A DNA stretch of 39,544 nt from Nocardia wallacei (lineage in GTDB: Bacteria; Actinomycetota; Actinomycetes; Mycobacteriales; Mycobacteriaceae). Below are positions 10,748-21,562 of the stretch, one piece after another. The DNA is taken from assembly GCF_029868745.1 (NCBI RefSeq), contig NZ_JARWOP010000379.1:1-39544 (forward strand). The letters are read 5' to 3'. The notes below the pieces were generated by a model. It saw only the letters and a program-made list of their open reading frames with translations. It did no database searches and was not told where the DNA came from. The position numbers were made by a program, and so were the translations under genes. Position 1 is the stretch's first letter. Each line of letters starts with the position of its first letter.

Positions 10748-13054
10748 TTGCCCGACCGCCTCACCGAGGATCGCCCGGCAACCGACCGCGCAGCCGAACT
10801 CGACCGCGAACAGCACCATCTCGCCCTGCTGTACCAGCGCCTGGACGCGATGCGCGAATACGCTCAGCGCCGCCTGAAAACGGTACTGCTGGAATCCGGC
10901 GGCACCCCGCAGGCCCGCAGCGAACGCGAATCGTTCACCCAGCTCTACAGCGAGGACCTGGCGAAGTACGACGCCGCCGAGCACGGCCTGTGTTTCGGCC
11001 GGATCGACCTGGCGGACGCCGAGGGTGGCGCCGAACAGCGCTACATCGGCCGCCTCGGCATCCTCGACGAGGACGACGACTACGCCACGCTGCTGCTGGA
11101 TTGGCGCGCACCCCTGGCCCGCCCGTTCTATCTGGCGACCACCGCACAGCCGGACGGCGTGACGCGCCGCCGCCACATCCGCTCGCGCAACCGCGAGGTC
11201 ACCGCGATCACCGACGAGTACCTGGACCTGGAGACCGCGCGGCAGGCCGGGGCGGTCGAGTCCGACGAGACCGGCGTCGGCAGCGAGAGCGCGCTGCTGG
11301 CCGCTCTCAACGCCGCCCGCACCGGGCATATGAGCGACATCGTCGAGACCATCCAGAGCGAGCAGGACGCCATCATCCGCTCCGAGCACAAGAGCGTGCT
11401 GGTGGTCCAGGGCGGGCCGGGGACCGGCAAGACGGCCGTCGCACTGCACCGCGCGGCCTACCTGCTCTACACCTATCGCCAGCAGCTGGACAAGGCCGGT
11501 GTGCTGATCATCGGCCCGAACACCACCTTCCTCGACTACATCGGCCAGGTGCTGCCGTCGCTGGGCGAGACCGGGGTGCTGCTGTCCACGATCGGCGACC
11601 TGTACCCGGGAGTGCGCGCGGCACTGGATGATTCGCTGCGCGCCGGGGAGTTGAAGGGCTCGCTGGAGATGCTCGAGGTGCTCAAGAAGGGCGTCCGGGA
11701 CTGGCAGCAGGTCCCGCGGGAACCGATCCGGCTGAGCTTCGACGGCTACGACCTCACCCTGGACCGCAAGATCGTCACCAAGGCCCGCGGCCGCGCCCGT
11801 TCCTCGCGGCGCCCGCACAACCTGGCCCGCCCCATCTTCGCGGCGTCGGTGGTGGACGCGCTCACCGATCAGCTGGCCCAGGTGCTCGGCCAGGACCTGA
11901 CCGGCGGCCGGAACCTGTTGAGCCAGGCCGATTTGACCGAGATCCGCGACGAGATGCGCGCCGACGCCGACATCCAGCGCGAGATCGCCAGGCTATGGCC
12001 CATCCTCTCGCCACAGGAGGTGCTGGCCGGACTGTGGGCCGACCCGGACCGGCTGGCCCGCGCCGCCGCGGATCTGTCGCCGGAGGACCGCAAGGAGCTG
12101 TACCGGCCCGACGACGGCCGTTTCAGCGCCGCCGACGCCCCGCTGCTGGACGAACTGGCCGAACTGCTGGGCGTCGACGACGCCGAGGAACGGGAGCGCG
12201 CTCGTCGACGCTGGCGGGCCCAGCTCGCCGAGGCCCAGGACGCCCTCGACATCCTGACCGGTTCGGCGCCACAGGATCTCGAAGACGAGATGGATCCGGA
12301 GATCCTGATGGCCTACGACCTCATCGACGCGAGCCAGCTGGCCGAGCGCCAGAATGTCGGCACCCGGCAGACCACGGCCGAACGCGCGGCGGGCGACCGC
12401 ACCTGGACCTACGGGCACGTGATCGTCGACGAGGCGCAGGAGTTGTCGGAGATGGCGTGGCGGATGGTGATGCGGCGCATCCCGAATCGCTGGGTCACCG
12501 TCGTCGGCGATGTCGCGCAGACCGGCGATCCGGCGGGCGCCTCGTCGTGGCAGCGGATGCTGGAGCCGTATGTGGCCAAGCGGTGGAAGCTGACCGAGCT
12601 GACCGTCAACTACCGCACCCCCGCCGAGATCATGGCGGTCGCCGCCGACGTGCTGGCCGCGATCGATCCCGATGCCGCGGCGCCTCGGTCGGTGCGCGAA
12701 ACCGGTTACGCGCCACACGCTTTCCGGGTGGACGCGGACGACGCGGTGGGCCGGGTCGCCGAACTGGTCGCCACGGAGGCCGAACGACCCGGCATCACCG
12801 CGGTGCTCACCCCGCACGATCGCCTGGCCGACTACGCCCACCTGACCGGCGACTCGGTGCGCGTGCTGACCGTGTCGGAGGCGAAGGGCCTGGAGTTCGA
12901 CGCGGTGATCCTGGTCGAGCCGCAGTCCGTGCTGGACGAGTCGCCGCGCGGGCTCAACGACCTCTACGTCGCGCTCACCCGCGCCACCCAGCGCCTGTCG
13001 GTTGTCCACACCGCGGACCTTCCGGACGTGCTGAGCCGCCTCGAAAGGGCCTGA
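10748..13054 (+). CDS. helD: HelD/HelR-type UvrD-like helicase, RNA polymerase-associated
   Basis: HelD proteins are superfamily 1 ATPases that insert into RNA polymerase and free stalled or inhibited complexes; mycobacterial HelR also protects the polymerase from rifamycins. The 768-residue product has the N-terminal helical arm (about 15-75, AAELDREQHHLALLYQRLDA), the UvrB-like patch LLDWRAPLARPFYLAT, Walker A GGPGTGKTA at about 222-229, Walker B VIVDEAQELSE, GDVAQTGDP, LTVSEAKGLEFDAVILVEP and the arginine-finger motif LYVALTRATQRLSV. The start is TTG 10748, with AAGGAG eight bases upstream. I saw no rifamycin-associated element (a long GGGGCTTGC/GCAAGCCCC dyad) in the upstream 140 bases, so induction by rifamycin cannot be claimed. 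It ends at a strong hairpin. Confidence 0.92.
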   Translation: MPDRLTEDRPATDRAAELDREQHHLALLYQRLDAMREYAQRRLKTVLLESGGTPQARSERESFTQLYSEDLAKYDAAEHGLCFGRIDLADAEGGAEQRYIGRLGILDEDDDYATLLLDWRAPLARPFYLATTAQPDGVTRRRHIRSRNREVTAITDEYLDLETARQAGAVESDETGVGSESALLAALNAARTGHMSDIVETIQSEQDAIIRSEHKSVLVVQGGPGTGKTAVALHRAAYLLYTYRQQLDKAGVLIIGPNTTFLDYIGQVLPSLGETGVLLSTIGDLYPGVRAALDDSLRAGELKGSLEMLEVLKKGVRDWQQVPREPIRLSFDGYDLTLDRKIVTKARGRARSSRRPHNLARPIFAASVVDALTDQLAQVLGQDLTGGRNLLSQADLTEIRDEMRADADIQREIARLWPILSPQEVLAGLWADPDRLARAAADLSPEDRKELYRPDDGRFSAADAPLLDELAELLGVDDAEERERARRRWRAQLAEAQDALDILTGSAPQDLEDEMDPEILMAYDLIDASQLAERQNVGTRQTTAERAAGDRTWTYGHVIVDEAQELSEMAWRMVMRRIPNRWVTVVGDVAQTGDPAGASSWQRMLEPYVAKRWKLTELTVNYRTPAEIMAVAADVLAAIDPDAAAPRSVRETGYAPHAFRVDADDAVGRVAELVATEAERPGITAVLTPHDRLADYAHLTGDSVRVLTVSEAKGLEFDAVILVEPQSVLDESPRGLNDLYVALTRATQRLSVVHTADLPDVLSRLERA

Positions 13055-13061
13055 AAACGCC

Positions 13062-13094
13062 TGTGCCGCCCCCCCGGACGGGCGGGGCGGCACA
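13062..13094. terminator. Bidirectional hairpin terminator between helD and usp
   Basis: TGTGCCGCCCC (13062-13072) pairs perfectly with GGGGCGGCACA (13084-13094) around an 11-base loop. The 11-bp GC-rich stem starts eight bases after the helD stop and sits 15 bases beyond the usp stop, so it can serve both convergent genes. It lacks a T-tract. Confidence 0.75.
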
Positions 13095-13109
13095 CGCGGG
13101 TTACTACGC

Positions 13110-13562
13110 TCAGCGCACGGTGTGCACGATGAGCACGTCGGTGCGGGACTTGCGGGCGACGTCCGAGGGCACCGAGCCGAGCAGGCGCCCGGTCAGGGTG
13201 TTGAGGCCGCGGTTACCCACCACCAGCAGGCCGGCCTCCACCTCCTTCACCAGCGTCAGCAGGCCCTCGACGGGCTCGCCGACGATGGCCTTCTCGACGA
13301 TGTTGGCGGCACCGGCCGCTGTGGCCCGGTCCCGCGCGACGCGCAGGATCTCGTTGGTGGGCGCGGAGCCGCGCACCTGGTAGGCCTCGTCCTTGAGCAC
13401 GTCGGCCGCGGCGGCGACGTCGCGGTCATCGGTCGGGTAGTACGCGCAGGCGACGTACAGGGTGGCACCCGCGTCGCCGGCCAGCGCGGCGGCCTTCTCG
13501 ACGGCGACATACGACGAGTCCGAGCCATCGGTACCGACGACAATGGACCGGTAGGCGGTCAT
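13110..13562 (-). CDS. Universal stress protein, single UspA domain
   Basis: This 150-residue protein is a one-domain Usp. It opens with YRSIVVGTDGSDSSYVAVEKA, the usual nucleotide-binding first strand and loop, and has the ATP-binding signature G-x2-G-x9-G-(S/T) in GNRGLNTLTGRLLGSVPSDV, so it is the ATP-binding type. It matches the place of M. tuberculosis Rv1636 between uvrA and uvrB and is probably its orthologue; that protein has been described as a cyclic-AMP binder, which is established for the orthologue, not for this one. It is soluble, with no signal peptide. I see no DosR-type palindrome upstream. Confidence 0.92.
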   Translation of the reverse strand: MTAYRSIVVGTDGSDSSYVAVEKAAALAGDAGATLYVACAYYPTDDRDVAAAADVLKDEAYQVRGSAPTNEILRVARDRATAAGAANIVEKAIVGEPVEGLLTLVKEVEAGLLVVGNRGLNTLTGRLLGSVPSDVARKSRTDVLIVHTVR

Positions 13563-13990
13563 CTCTCCTCCAAACGTGCAACGGGTCGGATGCCGGCGCG
13601 TTTCGCCCGGGAGTGCGGGCGCCGCGCGGCAACTGCGCTAGACAATAACCGGTGTCAGGCCGGGATTATCCGAAATCGCAACACATCACACTCGCGCGCC
13701 GAGTAACCCGCGGCACACATTCGCCGGGCGGCCGCGGGAAAAGGCCCGCACTACCAGCGTCGATTCCGGGATCGGTTACGAATCGGCATGATCCTCGACA
13801 CGGACCGAACGGTCTTGTGCCCCTGGGATTTTCGTCACAACCACATATTCTCCGTCCCGGCTCCGGCCCCGCCGTTCCCGACCCGGCGCAGGTCGGGAAC
13901 GGTTGGTGAGGTTTCACAATTGCGCGGCGACGGCCCGCGCTGGTAGTTCGCCCGGAAATCCGACTATTGCCACGAATAGCGGTACGGCGG
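13563..13990. other. Gene-free stretch between usp and doxX
   Basis: No coding frame here looks real. The stretch holds the usp promoter region on its left side and a perfect 12-bp hairpin (13872-13902) on its right. The middle part is ordinary high-GC sequence. Confidence 0.6.
13872..13902. terminator. Perfect 12-bp hairpin downstream of doxX
   Basis: CCGTTCCCGACC (13872-13883) and GGTCGGGAACGG (13891-13902) form a perfect stem with a seven-base loop. It lies about 90 bases after the doxX stop on the minus strand and probably ends the araC-doxX transcript. There is no T-tract. Confidence 0.6.
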
Positions 13991-14407
13991 TCAGCCGAGA
14001 TGGAAAAGCGGGCCGGTGATGGTCAATCCGAGATCCGATACGTGCGCGAAGAAGGCGAACAACATCAACGCCGCACCGGCGAGCGCCAGATCCTTGTTGA
14101 ATTGGATCATCTCGGTCTGCTTGGCCTGGGGATCGGTTTCCTTCCAGAACGGATGCATCAGCACCGCGGTCGGCACCAGGAAGACCAACAGCAGCAGCGC
14201 GCCCAGGTCGGCCCAGATGCCGAGCAGGATACTCAGCCCGCCGATCAACTGCACGACGCCCGAGCCGAGCACCGCGAGTTTGGCCGCCGGGACACCCTTG
14301 CTCTGGGCGTACCCGGCCATCCCCTCGGCCTGGGTGAGATGCCCGGCCGCGGACGCCAGGAACAACACGACGAAGAGAATCCGTCCGATCAGTATCAGAA
14401 CGCTCAT
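13991..14407 (-). CDS. DoxX family membrane protein
   Basis: This 138-residue integral membrane protein has four predicted helices: ILIGRILFVVLFLASAAGH near the start, LAVLGSGVVQLIGGLSILLG, ALLLLVFLVPTAVLMH, and a last one around LAGAALMLFAFFAH. Layout and length fit the DoxX/DoxD-like family, whose members are linked to thiol and redox homeostasis at the membrane; no exact role can be given. The ATG at 14407 has an excellent GGAGGAG six bases upstream. It lies 73 bases downstream of the araC-type gene on the same strand, so co-transcription is likely. Confidence 0.85.
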   Translation of the reverse strand: MSVLILIGRILFVVLFLASAAGHLTQAEGMAGYAQSKGVPAAKLAVLGSGVVQLIGGLSILLGIWADLGALLLLVFLVPTAVLMHPFWKETDPQAKQTEMIQFNKDLALAGAALMLFAFFAHVSDLGLTITGPLFHLG

Positions 14408-14480
14408 TGCCAACTCCTCCGGTCGTCGGCAGGGCGGCCATGCCGCACGGCAGGTCCCTGCCGAGCTGGTAATACAGCAT

Positions 14481-15386
14481 TCAACTACTTCGCTCGCCGG
14501 GTATTCCCGGCCCCGGCTGCGACACCAACGAGGTGCGGGCGTATTCCAGCGGCGCCATCCCGACCTCCTTGGCGAATTCGCGGCAGAAGTGCGGCTGGTC
14601 GAAGTAGCCCAGATCCAGCGCGAGCGACGCCAGATCCGCGGTGCGGCCCTCGGCCAGCAGTTGCGCGCCGTCCTGCAGACGGTAGCGGCGCAATACCCAT
14701 TTCGGGCCCGCGCCCACATACCGGCGGAACAGTCGCTGCAGGGTACGGATCGGTACGTCGAAACGCTCGGTCACCTGCTCGACCCGGGTCAGGTCGCGGT
14801 CGGACTCCATCTCGGCGACGATGCGCAGCACCATGCGGTAGGCCGCGTCGTCCCCGGCGTGGCGCACAGCGCCGGCGAAGAAATCCTCGACCAGGTCGCG
14901 GCGTTGCTCGTCGGTCGGCGCGGACAGGACGCGCTCGGTGAGACCGGCGGCCGCGGGCAGCACCTCGGTGAGTTCCACCGCGGTGTCACGCAGCGCGCCG
15001 ACGTCGACACCGGTGCAGGCGCCGAAGCCACCGACGCGGAACTTCAGCGCGAACGTCTCCCCCACGTCGGCGAGTTCGCGGGTGAACTTGGTGGTGCAGA
15101 CGCCGTTGACCCAGCCACCGGACCGGCTGTGGCTGCGCTCGAAGGTGACGTTGACGCACGGATAGGGCAGCACCTCGGCCATATACGGCGCGCGGCCGCG
15201 CAGATCCCACCGCACCGACCAATACCACTCGGCGAACGTGGCCGTCCGCGGCCCGGCCGGCAACCGCACCAGGCTGCGGTGCCGCTCCTGCTCGCGCGGG
15301 TGCAGGATGCCCTTGGTGACCTCCGGCGGCGGCACCGGAACAGCTTCCGGCACAAGCGATTCCGAGCGATCTACCGTTCCCGTCAC
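14481..15386 (-). CDS. AraC family transcriptional regulator
   Basis: This 301-residue regulator has a C-terminal AraC/XylS double helix-turn-helix: VEQVTERFDVPIRTLQRLFR (first HTH) and LASLALDLGYFDQPHFCREF (second, with the typical GYFDQ-HF-REF signature). The N-terminal 180 residues carry YWSVRWDLRG and PYPCVNVTFE, typical of the DUF6597-type sensor domain found in many actinobacterial AraC proteins. GTG 15386 with GGAG seven bases upstream is the chosen start. It is divergent from the VOC gene across 65 bases and upstream of doxX, so these are its most likely targets. The effector is unknown. Confidence 0.88.
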   Translation of the reverse strand: MTGTVDRSESLVPEAVPVPPPEVTKGILHPREQERHRSLVRLPAGPRTATFAEWYWSVRWDLRGRAPYMAEVLPYPCVNVTFERSHSRSGGWVNGVCTTKFTRELADVGETFALKFRVGGFGACTGVDVGALRDTAVELTEVLPAAAGLTERVLSAPTDEQRRDLVEDFFAGAVRHAGDDAAYRMVLRIVAEMESDRDLTRVEQVTERFDVPIRTLQRLFRRYVGAGPKWVLRRYRLQDGAQLLAEGRTADLASLALDLGYFDQPHFCREFAKEVGMAPLEYARTSLVSQPGPGIPGERSS

Positions 15387-15451
15387 GACCGCGCTCCGGG
15401 CTGTCGCGTTCTTACAAGATCCGCGCGGCCCGACCGGCGAAAGTAGTGGTC

Positions 15452-15922
15452 ATGACGAACACCGTGCATCCCGTTCCCGAGGGCTACCACTCCATCACCT
15501 GCTTCCTGGCCGTCCCGGACGGCAACAAGGCCCTCGACTTCTACTCCGCTGTCTTCGGCGCCGAGGTGCTCAGCCGCAACGACCTGCCCGACGGGCAGCC
15601 CGCGCACGCCGAGTTGAAGATCGGCGACTCGACGATCCAGGTCGGCATGCCGGTGCCGGAACACGGCCTGCGGCCCCCGAACGGCGAGTGGGTGCACACC
15701 AGCATCGTGCACTACTGCGACGACGTGGACCTGGTGGCGAAGCGGGCCCGCGAGCACGGCGCCCGCAGCGTCGACGACCCGCAGACCTTCGTCACCGGCG
15801 ACCGCTACGGCGCCGTCATCGACCCGTTCGGACATCGCTGGGTGTGCATGACCCGCGTCGAGGACGTCCCGCGCGAGGAGGCCGAGCGCCGCGTCAACGA
15901 GTGGATGGCGACCCAGAACTGA
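15452..15922 (+). CDS. VOC superfamily (glyoxalase/PhnB-like) protein
   Basis: This 156-residue protein has the paired beta-alpha-beta-beta-beta modules of the vicinal oxygen chelate fold in the PhnB-like arrangement: YHSITCFLAVPDGNKALDFY (module 1) and HTSIVHYCDDVDLVAKRARE followed by DRYGAVIDPFGHRWVCMT (module 2, with the typical DPFGH-W). Family members include glyoxalases, dioxygenases, antibiotic-resistance proteins and non-enzymatic binders, so the substrate is open. ATG 15452 is preferred over GTG 15446, which would add only two residues. The stop is two bases from the uvrB stop on the other strand, so no separate terminator fits between them. The divergent AraC gene is a plausible regulator. 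Confidence 0.85.
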   Translation: MTNTVHPVPEGYHSITCFLAVPDGNKALDFYSAVFGAEVLSRNDLPDGQPAHAELKIGDSTIQVGMPVPEHGLRPPNGEWVHTSIVHYCDDVDLVAKRAREHGARSVDDPQTFVTGDRYGAVIDPFGHRWVCMTRVEDVPREEAERRVNEWMATQN

Positions 15923-15924
15923 AC

Positions 15925-18096
<2,172 letters not shown>

Positions 18097-18103
18097 GGTT
18101 ACC

Positions 18104-18126
18104 AGACTAGGACGAGGCACCGACAA
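18104..18126 (-). promoter_or_regulatory. PafBC/ClpR-type DNA-damage promoter of uvrB, near-leaderless
   Basis: On the minus strand: TTGTCGGTG (18126-18118), the eight bases CCTCGTCC, then TAGTCT (18109-18104), an exact match to TTGTCRGTG-N8-TAnnnT. Only seven bases (GGTAACC) lie between the -10 hexamer and ATG 18096, so the expected start site falls on or beside the ATG. No ribosome binding site fits between them. Confidence 0.87.
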
Positions 18127-18940
18127 CAAGCACCCGCGCGACGCCGCCGTGGCCCACGCCACCACCGACACGCCGACACGCTGCCCCGGTCGCGGAATCG
18201 GACGTGACGGAGCGCACCCCGGACCAGCCCGGCGAGCGAAGGGACGGACAATGCCGCGGGACGTCGGCCCAGCGGACCGCTACCACCCCGCAACGCACCG
18301 GCAGCCCGACGCCGCCCAACCCGCGCTACCGAGCCGGGCCGTCCCTCACGATCTCTCACACGGTGACCGCCGGGCGGCTGTCACATCGACTCAGCGCACA
18401 CTGCGTGAAAGCGAGAACGTTTGTCCCGCAGACTATTACAGCGACACGGCAAGCAATTCACGCAACGGCCTCGGGATGTCGAGGGACGGCACAGGTTTCG
18501 GCAGTCGATCGGTTCGTAGTCGAAAACCACGACACCACAACACTATTCGACAAGAAGCAACCCCAGCGACCCCGGCGCACAGCGCTTCCGAAGCCCAGCA
18601 AGCACTCCCGAAAACACACCGCACCCACCCGTTTGCTGTGAGCCACGGACACCCACCCGGGCAAACTTCCACGCAGCGCCCGGACCTATCCGAGAATGTC
18701 CGAAATGTCCGGTGCCACAAGGAAGCTCATCGATGATGGCGAAAGCGTGACAGGACAATTCCGGTCTGTTCACGAGCCGCCGCGCGGGGTTGCCCGGGTG
18801 TACTCTGATCCGGTCCGACAGTCGAGAAGGGCAGTGTCATGGCCGGTTTCCTCCCCTCACGCGTCGCAATGCCCGCGAGCAACGCCGTCGCGGATCCACT
18901 CCGGGACCGGCGCTCCACCGCGCTCAACGGAGTTGCTCCC
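18127..18940. other. Long gene-free stretch upstream of uvrB and the DUF402 pair
   Basis: About 0.8 kb without a credible gene. Short open frames exist on both strands but none shows a known motif, ribosome binding site or codon bias. The part 18380-18720 is less GC-rich than the rest of the window. Near its end there is a short direct repeat of AATGTCCG (two close copies about 18692-18710). The left edge carries the uvrB promoter. An alternative start for the first DUF402 gene at ATG 18839 would take the last 100 bases into coding sequence. Confidence 0.5.
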
Positions 18941-19507
18941 ATGCAGTTCAAACGCCGCAGCATCCCCGGATCCGACTCCGACGCGACTCCCGCCCCGGCG
19001 AGACCACCGCATCGGCCGCACACCGAGTATTTCGACCTGGCAGACCTCACCAAGACCGACGCCCGCGGCTTCGTCCATTCGGTCGAGCACTACCACGCGG
19101 AGCCGTGGGGCCTGTATCTGGTGCGTGCCGCCGACACCCCGCCGGACCGCTACACCGAGACGTGGCTGCTACCGCAACTGTCGCTGCGGGTGAGCATGAA
19201 CCACGTGAACGCCGCGCACGACCGCAACCCGCTCTACCACATCCATATCGGCGAGTTCTCCCGGATCGAGCCGAAGCGGTGGCGGGCGATCTACCACTAT
19301 CTCGACATCGAGTCCCGCCACGGCCGGATCTGCGAACTACGCGGCGTCGACGACCTGTTCGCCGCCCACGCCGCGGGATACGTCGGTGCGGCTACCGCCC
19401 AGCACGCCTTCGAGCACGCCACCGCGGTGGTCGACGGGATCGCCTCGCACGACCACAACTTCGGGCACTGGCTGGCCTCCCGCGGCATCACGCTGACCTG
19501 GTTGTGA
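18941..19507 (+). CDS. DUF402 protein with altered metal-site residues (paralogue A)
   Basis: This 188-residue protein has the DUF402 (FomD/Ntdp-like) barrel: TEYFDLADLTKTDARGF, EPWGLYLVRAAD, WLLPQLSLRVSMNHVN and HYLDIESRHG. DUF402 enzymes hydrolyse nucleotides such as nucleoside di- or triphosphates with divalent metal. Compared with the next gene, three acidic positions are lost: D88 of the neighbour is His102 here (YHIHIGEF for YYLDIGEF), D104 is Tyr118 (IYHYLDI for VDHYLDI) and D121 is Gly135. Catalysis may therefore be lost or changed. ATG 18941 has GGAG eight bases upstream and gives a length like its paralogue; ATG 18839 would add 34 residues. Convergent neighbours suggest it forms a two-gene unit with paralogue B. 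Confidence 0.82.
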   Translation: MQFKRRSIPGSDSDATPAPARPPHRPHTEYFDLADLTKTDARGFVHSVEHYHAEPWGLYLVRAADTPPDRYTETWLLPQLSLRVSMNHVNAAHDRNPLYHIHIGEFSRIEPKRWRAIYHYLDIESRHGRICELRGVDDLFAAHAAGYVGAATAQHAFEHATAVVDGIASHDHNFGHWLASRGITLTWL

Positions 19508-19563
19508 ACCATCGGTAGCGCGGTCCTCGCGCGGCGCGAGCGATCGGACGGTAAATTCGGGCT

Positions 19564-20088
19564 GTGTCCCAGGCACCAGTTGTGGATCTGCACCGGCCCA
19601 AGGTGGAGTATTTCGACTTGGCCGCACTGACCAACACCGACCCGAAGGGGTTCGTGCGGCCGGTCGAACGCTTTCGCCTCGAGCCGTGGGGCCTGTACAT
19701 GGCCCGGACCGCCGACCATCCGCAGTTCCACTACCTGGAGTCGTGGCTGCTGCCCCGGCTGTCGTTGCGCGCCACGGTATTCCACTACAACCCCGCGCAC
19801 GGCCGCGACCAGGACTACTACCTGGACATCGGCGAGTTCGGCGAAACCGATGCGGGCACCTGGAAATCGGTCGACCACTACCTCGACATCGTGGTGCGCA
19901 CGGGCCGCGACGCGGAACTGCTCGATGTCGACGAGCTACTCGCCGCACACGCCGCCGGCTACCTGGACCTGCCCGCCGCGCAGCGGGCCGTGGAGACCGC
20001 CACCGTCGCCATCGACGGGATCGCGGGTCACGGCTACGACTTCGACTGCTGGCTGCGCTCGCTGGACATCCATCTCACCTGGCAGTAG
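19564..20088 (+). CDS. DUF402 protein, complete acidic motifs (paralogue B)
   Basis: This 174-residue DUF402 protein keeps the family's acidic pattern: YYLDIGEF (D88), VDHYLDI (D104, D108) and LLDVDELL (D121, D123, E124). Family members are metal-dependent nucleoside di/triphosphatases or, in FomD, a cytidylyl-phosphonate hydrolase. It occupies the position of M. tuberculosis Rv1632c between uvrB and coaE and faces the same way relative to them, so it is probably the ancestral copy of the tandem pair. The start is GTG 19564, 56 bases after paralogue A stops. It ends three bases from the convergent coaE stop. Confidence 0.85.
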   Translation: MSQAPVVDLHRPKVEYFDLAALTNTDPKGFVRPVERFRLEPWGLYMARTADHPQFHYLESWLLPRLSLRATVFHYNPAHGRDQDYYLDIGEFGETDAGTWKSVDHYLDIVVRTGRDAELLDVDELLAAHAAGYLDLPAAQRAVETATVAIDGIAGHGYDFDCWLRSLDIHLTWQ

Positions 20089-20091
20089 CGG

Positions 20092-21276
20092 TCACTCCCC
20101 CGGCCGCGCGGCGATCACCCGCGGATAGACCTCGTCGAACCAGGGCGTCTTCACGTCGAGATAGGCCTGGATCGCCGGCTCACCGGTGAGACCGGCCGCG
20201 GCCGCCACGGCCTTCTGCTTGACCGCCAGGTACTCCTCCCGCGCCGCCGCGTCCGAACGCAGCCAGTCCCGGAACGCCAAGGCCCACCGCTGGTTGGGCC
20301 AACCGTCCACCCGCAGATGCACATTCGCCGGACGCCCGGGATCGGCGTTGGCGTGCACGCGTTTGCCCCACTCGGCGGGATCGGTGCCGGGCTTGGGGTC
20401 GTCGGTCAGGTATTCGACCCACGGGAAACCCGCGCCCTCCAACGCCTCTCGCAGCCCGTCCGCCGTCGCGAGATCGGCGACGGTGATCTGGATGTCCAGC
20501 ACATCCTTCGCGGGCAACCCCGGCACCGCGGTCGATCCGATGTGGTCGATGCGCCGGGCGGCGCCGCCGCACACGACCGCCAGGCGCGCGATCAGCCGCT
20601 GCGCCTGCGCATCCCACGTCGGGTCCGGCCCGACCAGCTGCACCTCGCCGCGCGGCGCCCGGGTCCTGGTGCGCAGATTGTGTTCGAACGGCACCAGCTG
20701 GTGCTCCCACAGCGCGTCCACCTGGCGCTCCAGCTCGTCGGCGCCGGCGTTGTTGTCCAGCAGCACGTCCGCCGCGGCCCGCCGCTGCTCGTCGGTGGCC
20801 TGGGTCTTGATGCGGGCCAGCGCATCCGCGCGCGCGATGCCCCGGAACTCCTCCAGCCGCCGCACCCGGGTCTCGGTCTCGGCCATCACCACGACCACCA
20901 GATTCGTCACCGCGCCCAGACCGTTCTCGACCAGCAGCGGAACATCCTGCACCACAATCGCGTCCGCGGGGGCGGCGGCCATCAGCTCGGAGGTCCGCCT
21001 GCCCACCAGCGGATGCGTGATGCCGTTGAGGGTCCGGCGGGACTCGTCGTCGGCGAAGGCCCGGGCCGCGAGCGCCGGACGGTCCAGGCTGCCGTCCGCG
21101 GCGAGAATGTCCCGGCCGAACGCCTCGACCAGCGCCGCCAGCCCCTCGGTGCCGGGCGCCACCACCTCGCGCGCGATCGCATCGCTGTCGATGAGCACGG
21201 CGCCCAGCTCGACCAGTCGCCGCGCCGCCGTCGACTTGCCCGCTCCCATGCCTCCGGTGAGACCGATACGCAACAT
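20092..21276 (-). CDS. coaE: Dephospho-CoA kinase fused to a GrpB-like domain
   Basis: The N-terminal domain (about 1-195) phosphorylates dephospho-CoA, the last step of coenzyme A synthesis. It shows the P-loop GLTGGMGAGKST, IDSDAIAREVVAPG, the lid region FRGIARADALARIKTQ and LLDNNAG. The C-terminal domain (about 205-394) is a GrpB/UPF0157 nucleotidyltransferase-fold domain: LVGPDPTWDAQAQRL, then RIDHIGSTAVPGLPAKDVLD (the conserved HIGSTAVPGL-K-DIDI region) and VHLRVDG. This two-domain layout is known in Mycobacteriales; the role of the GrpB part is not settled. It sits between DUF402 and rpsA as in M. tuberculosis, with four extra genes between it and rpsA here. Confidence 0.94.
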   Translation of the reverse strand: MLRIGLTGGMGAGKSTAARRLVELGAVLIDSDAIAREVVAPGTEGLAALVEAFGRDILAADGSLDRPALAARAFADDESRRTLNGITHPLVGRRTSELMAAAPADAIVVQDVPLLVENGLGAVTNLVVVVMAETETRVRRLEEFRGIARADALARIKTQATDEQRRAAADVLLDNNAGADELERQVDALWEHQLVPFEHNLRTRTRAPRGEVQLVGPDPTWDAQAQRLIARLAVVCGGAARRIDHIGSTAVPGLPAKDVLDIQITVADLATADGLREALEGAGFPWVEYLTDDPKPGTDPAEWGKRVHANADPGRPANVHLRVDGWPNQRWALAFRDWLRSDAAAREEYLAVKQKAVAAAAGLTGEPAIQAYLDVKTPWFDEVYPRVIAARPGE

Positions 21277-21562
21277 TCGATCAGTCTCGCATCCCCGCCC
21301 GCGCCCGGCGTGCGGTGGCCCGGCAATCCGGGCGGATTACCCACGGTGGCAATAACTCCCACCTCGCCCCGGGCAATTTTCTCAATCCGTGATGGCGGTG
21401 ATATCAATTCGCAACTTTTTCCATCGGTTCCGGACCTGCGGTTGGCAACTTTCCGACACGCCGGGACGAAAGTCGCGCAAAATACGCAGCCGCACACTTT
21501 TGTTCCGCTACTGTTTCGCCGCAGGCGATCCAGGCCGTACCAAAGCAAGCAAAGGAACACCA

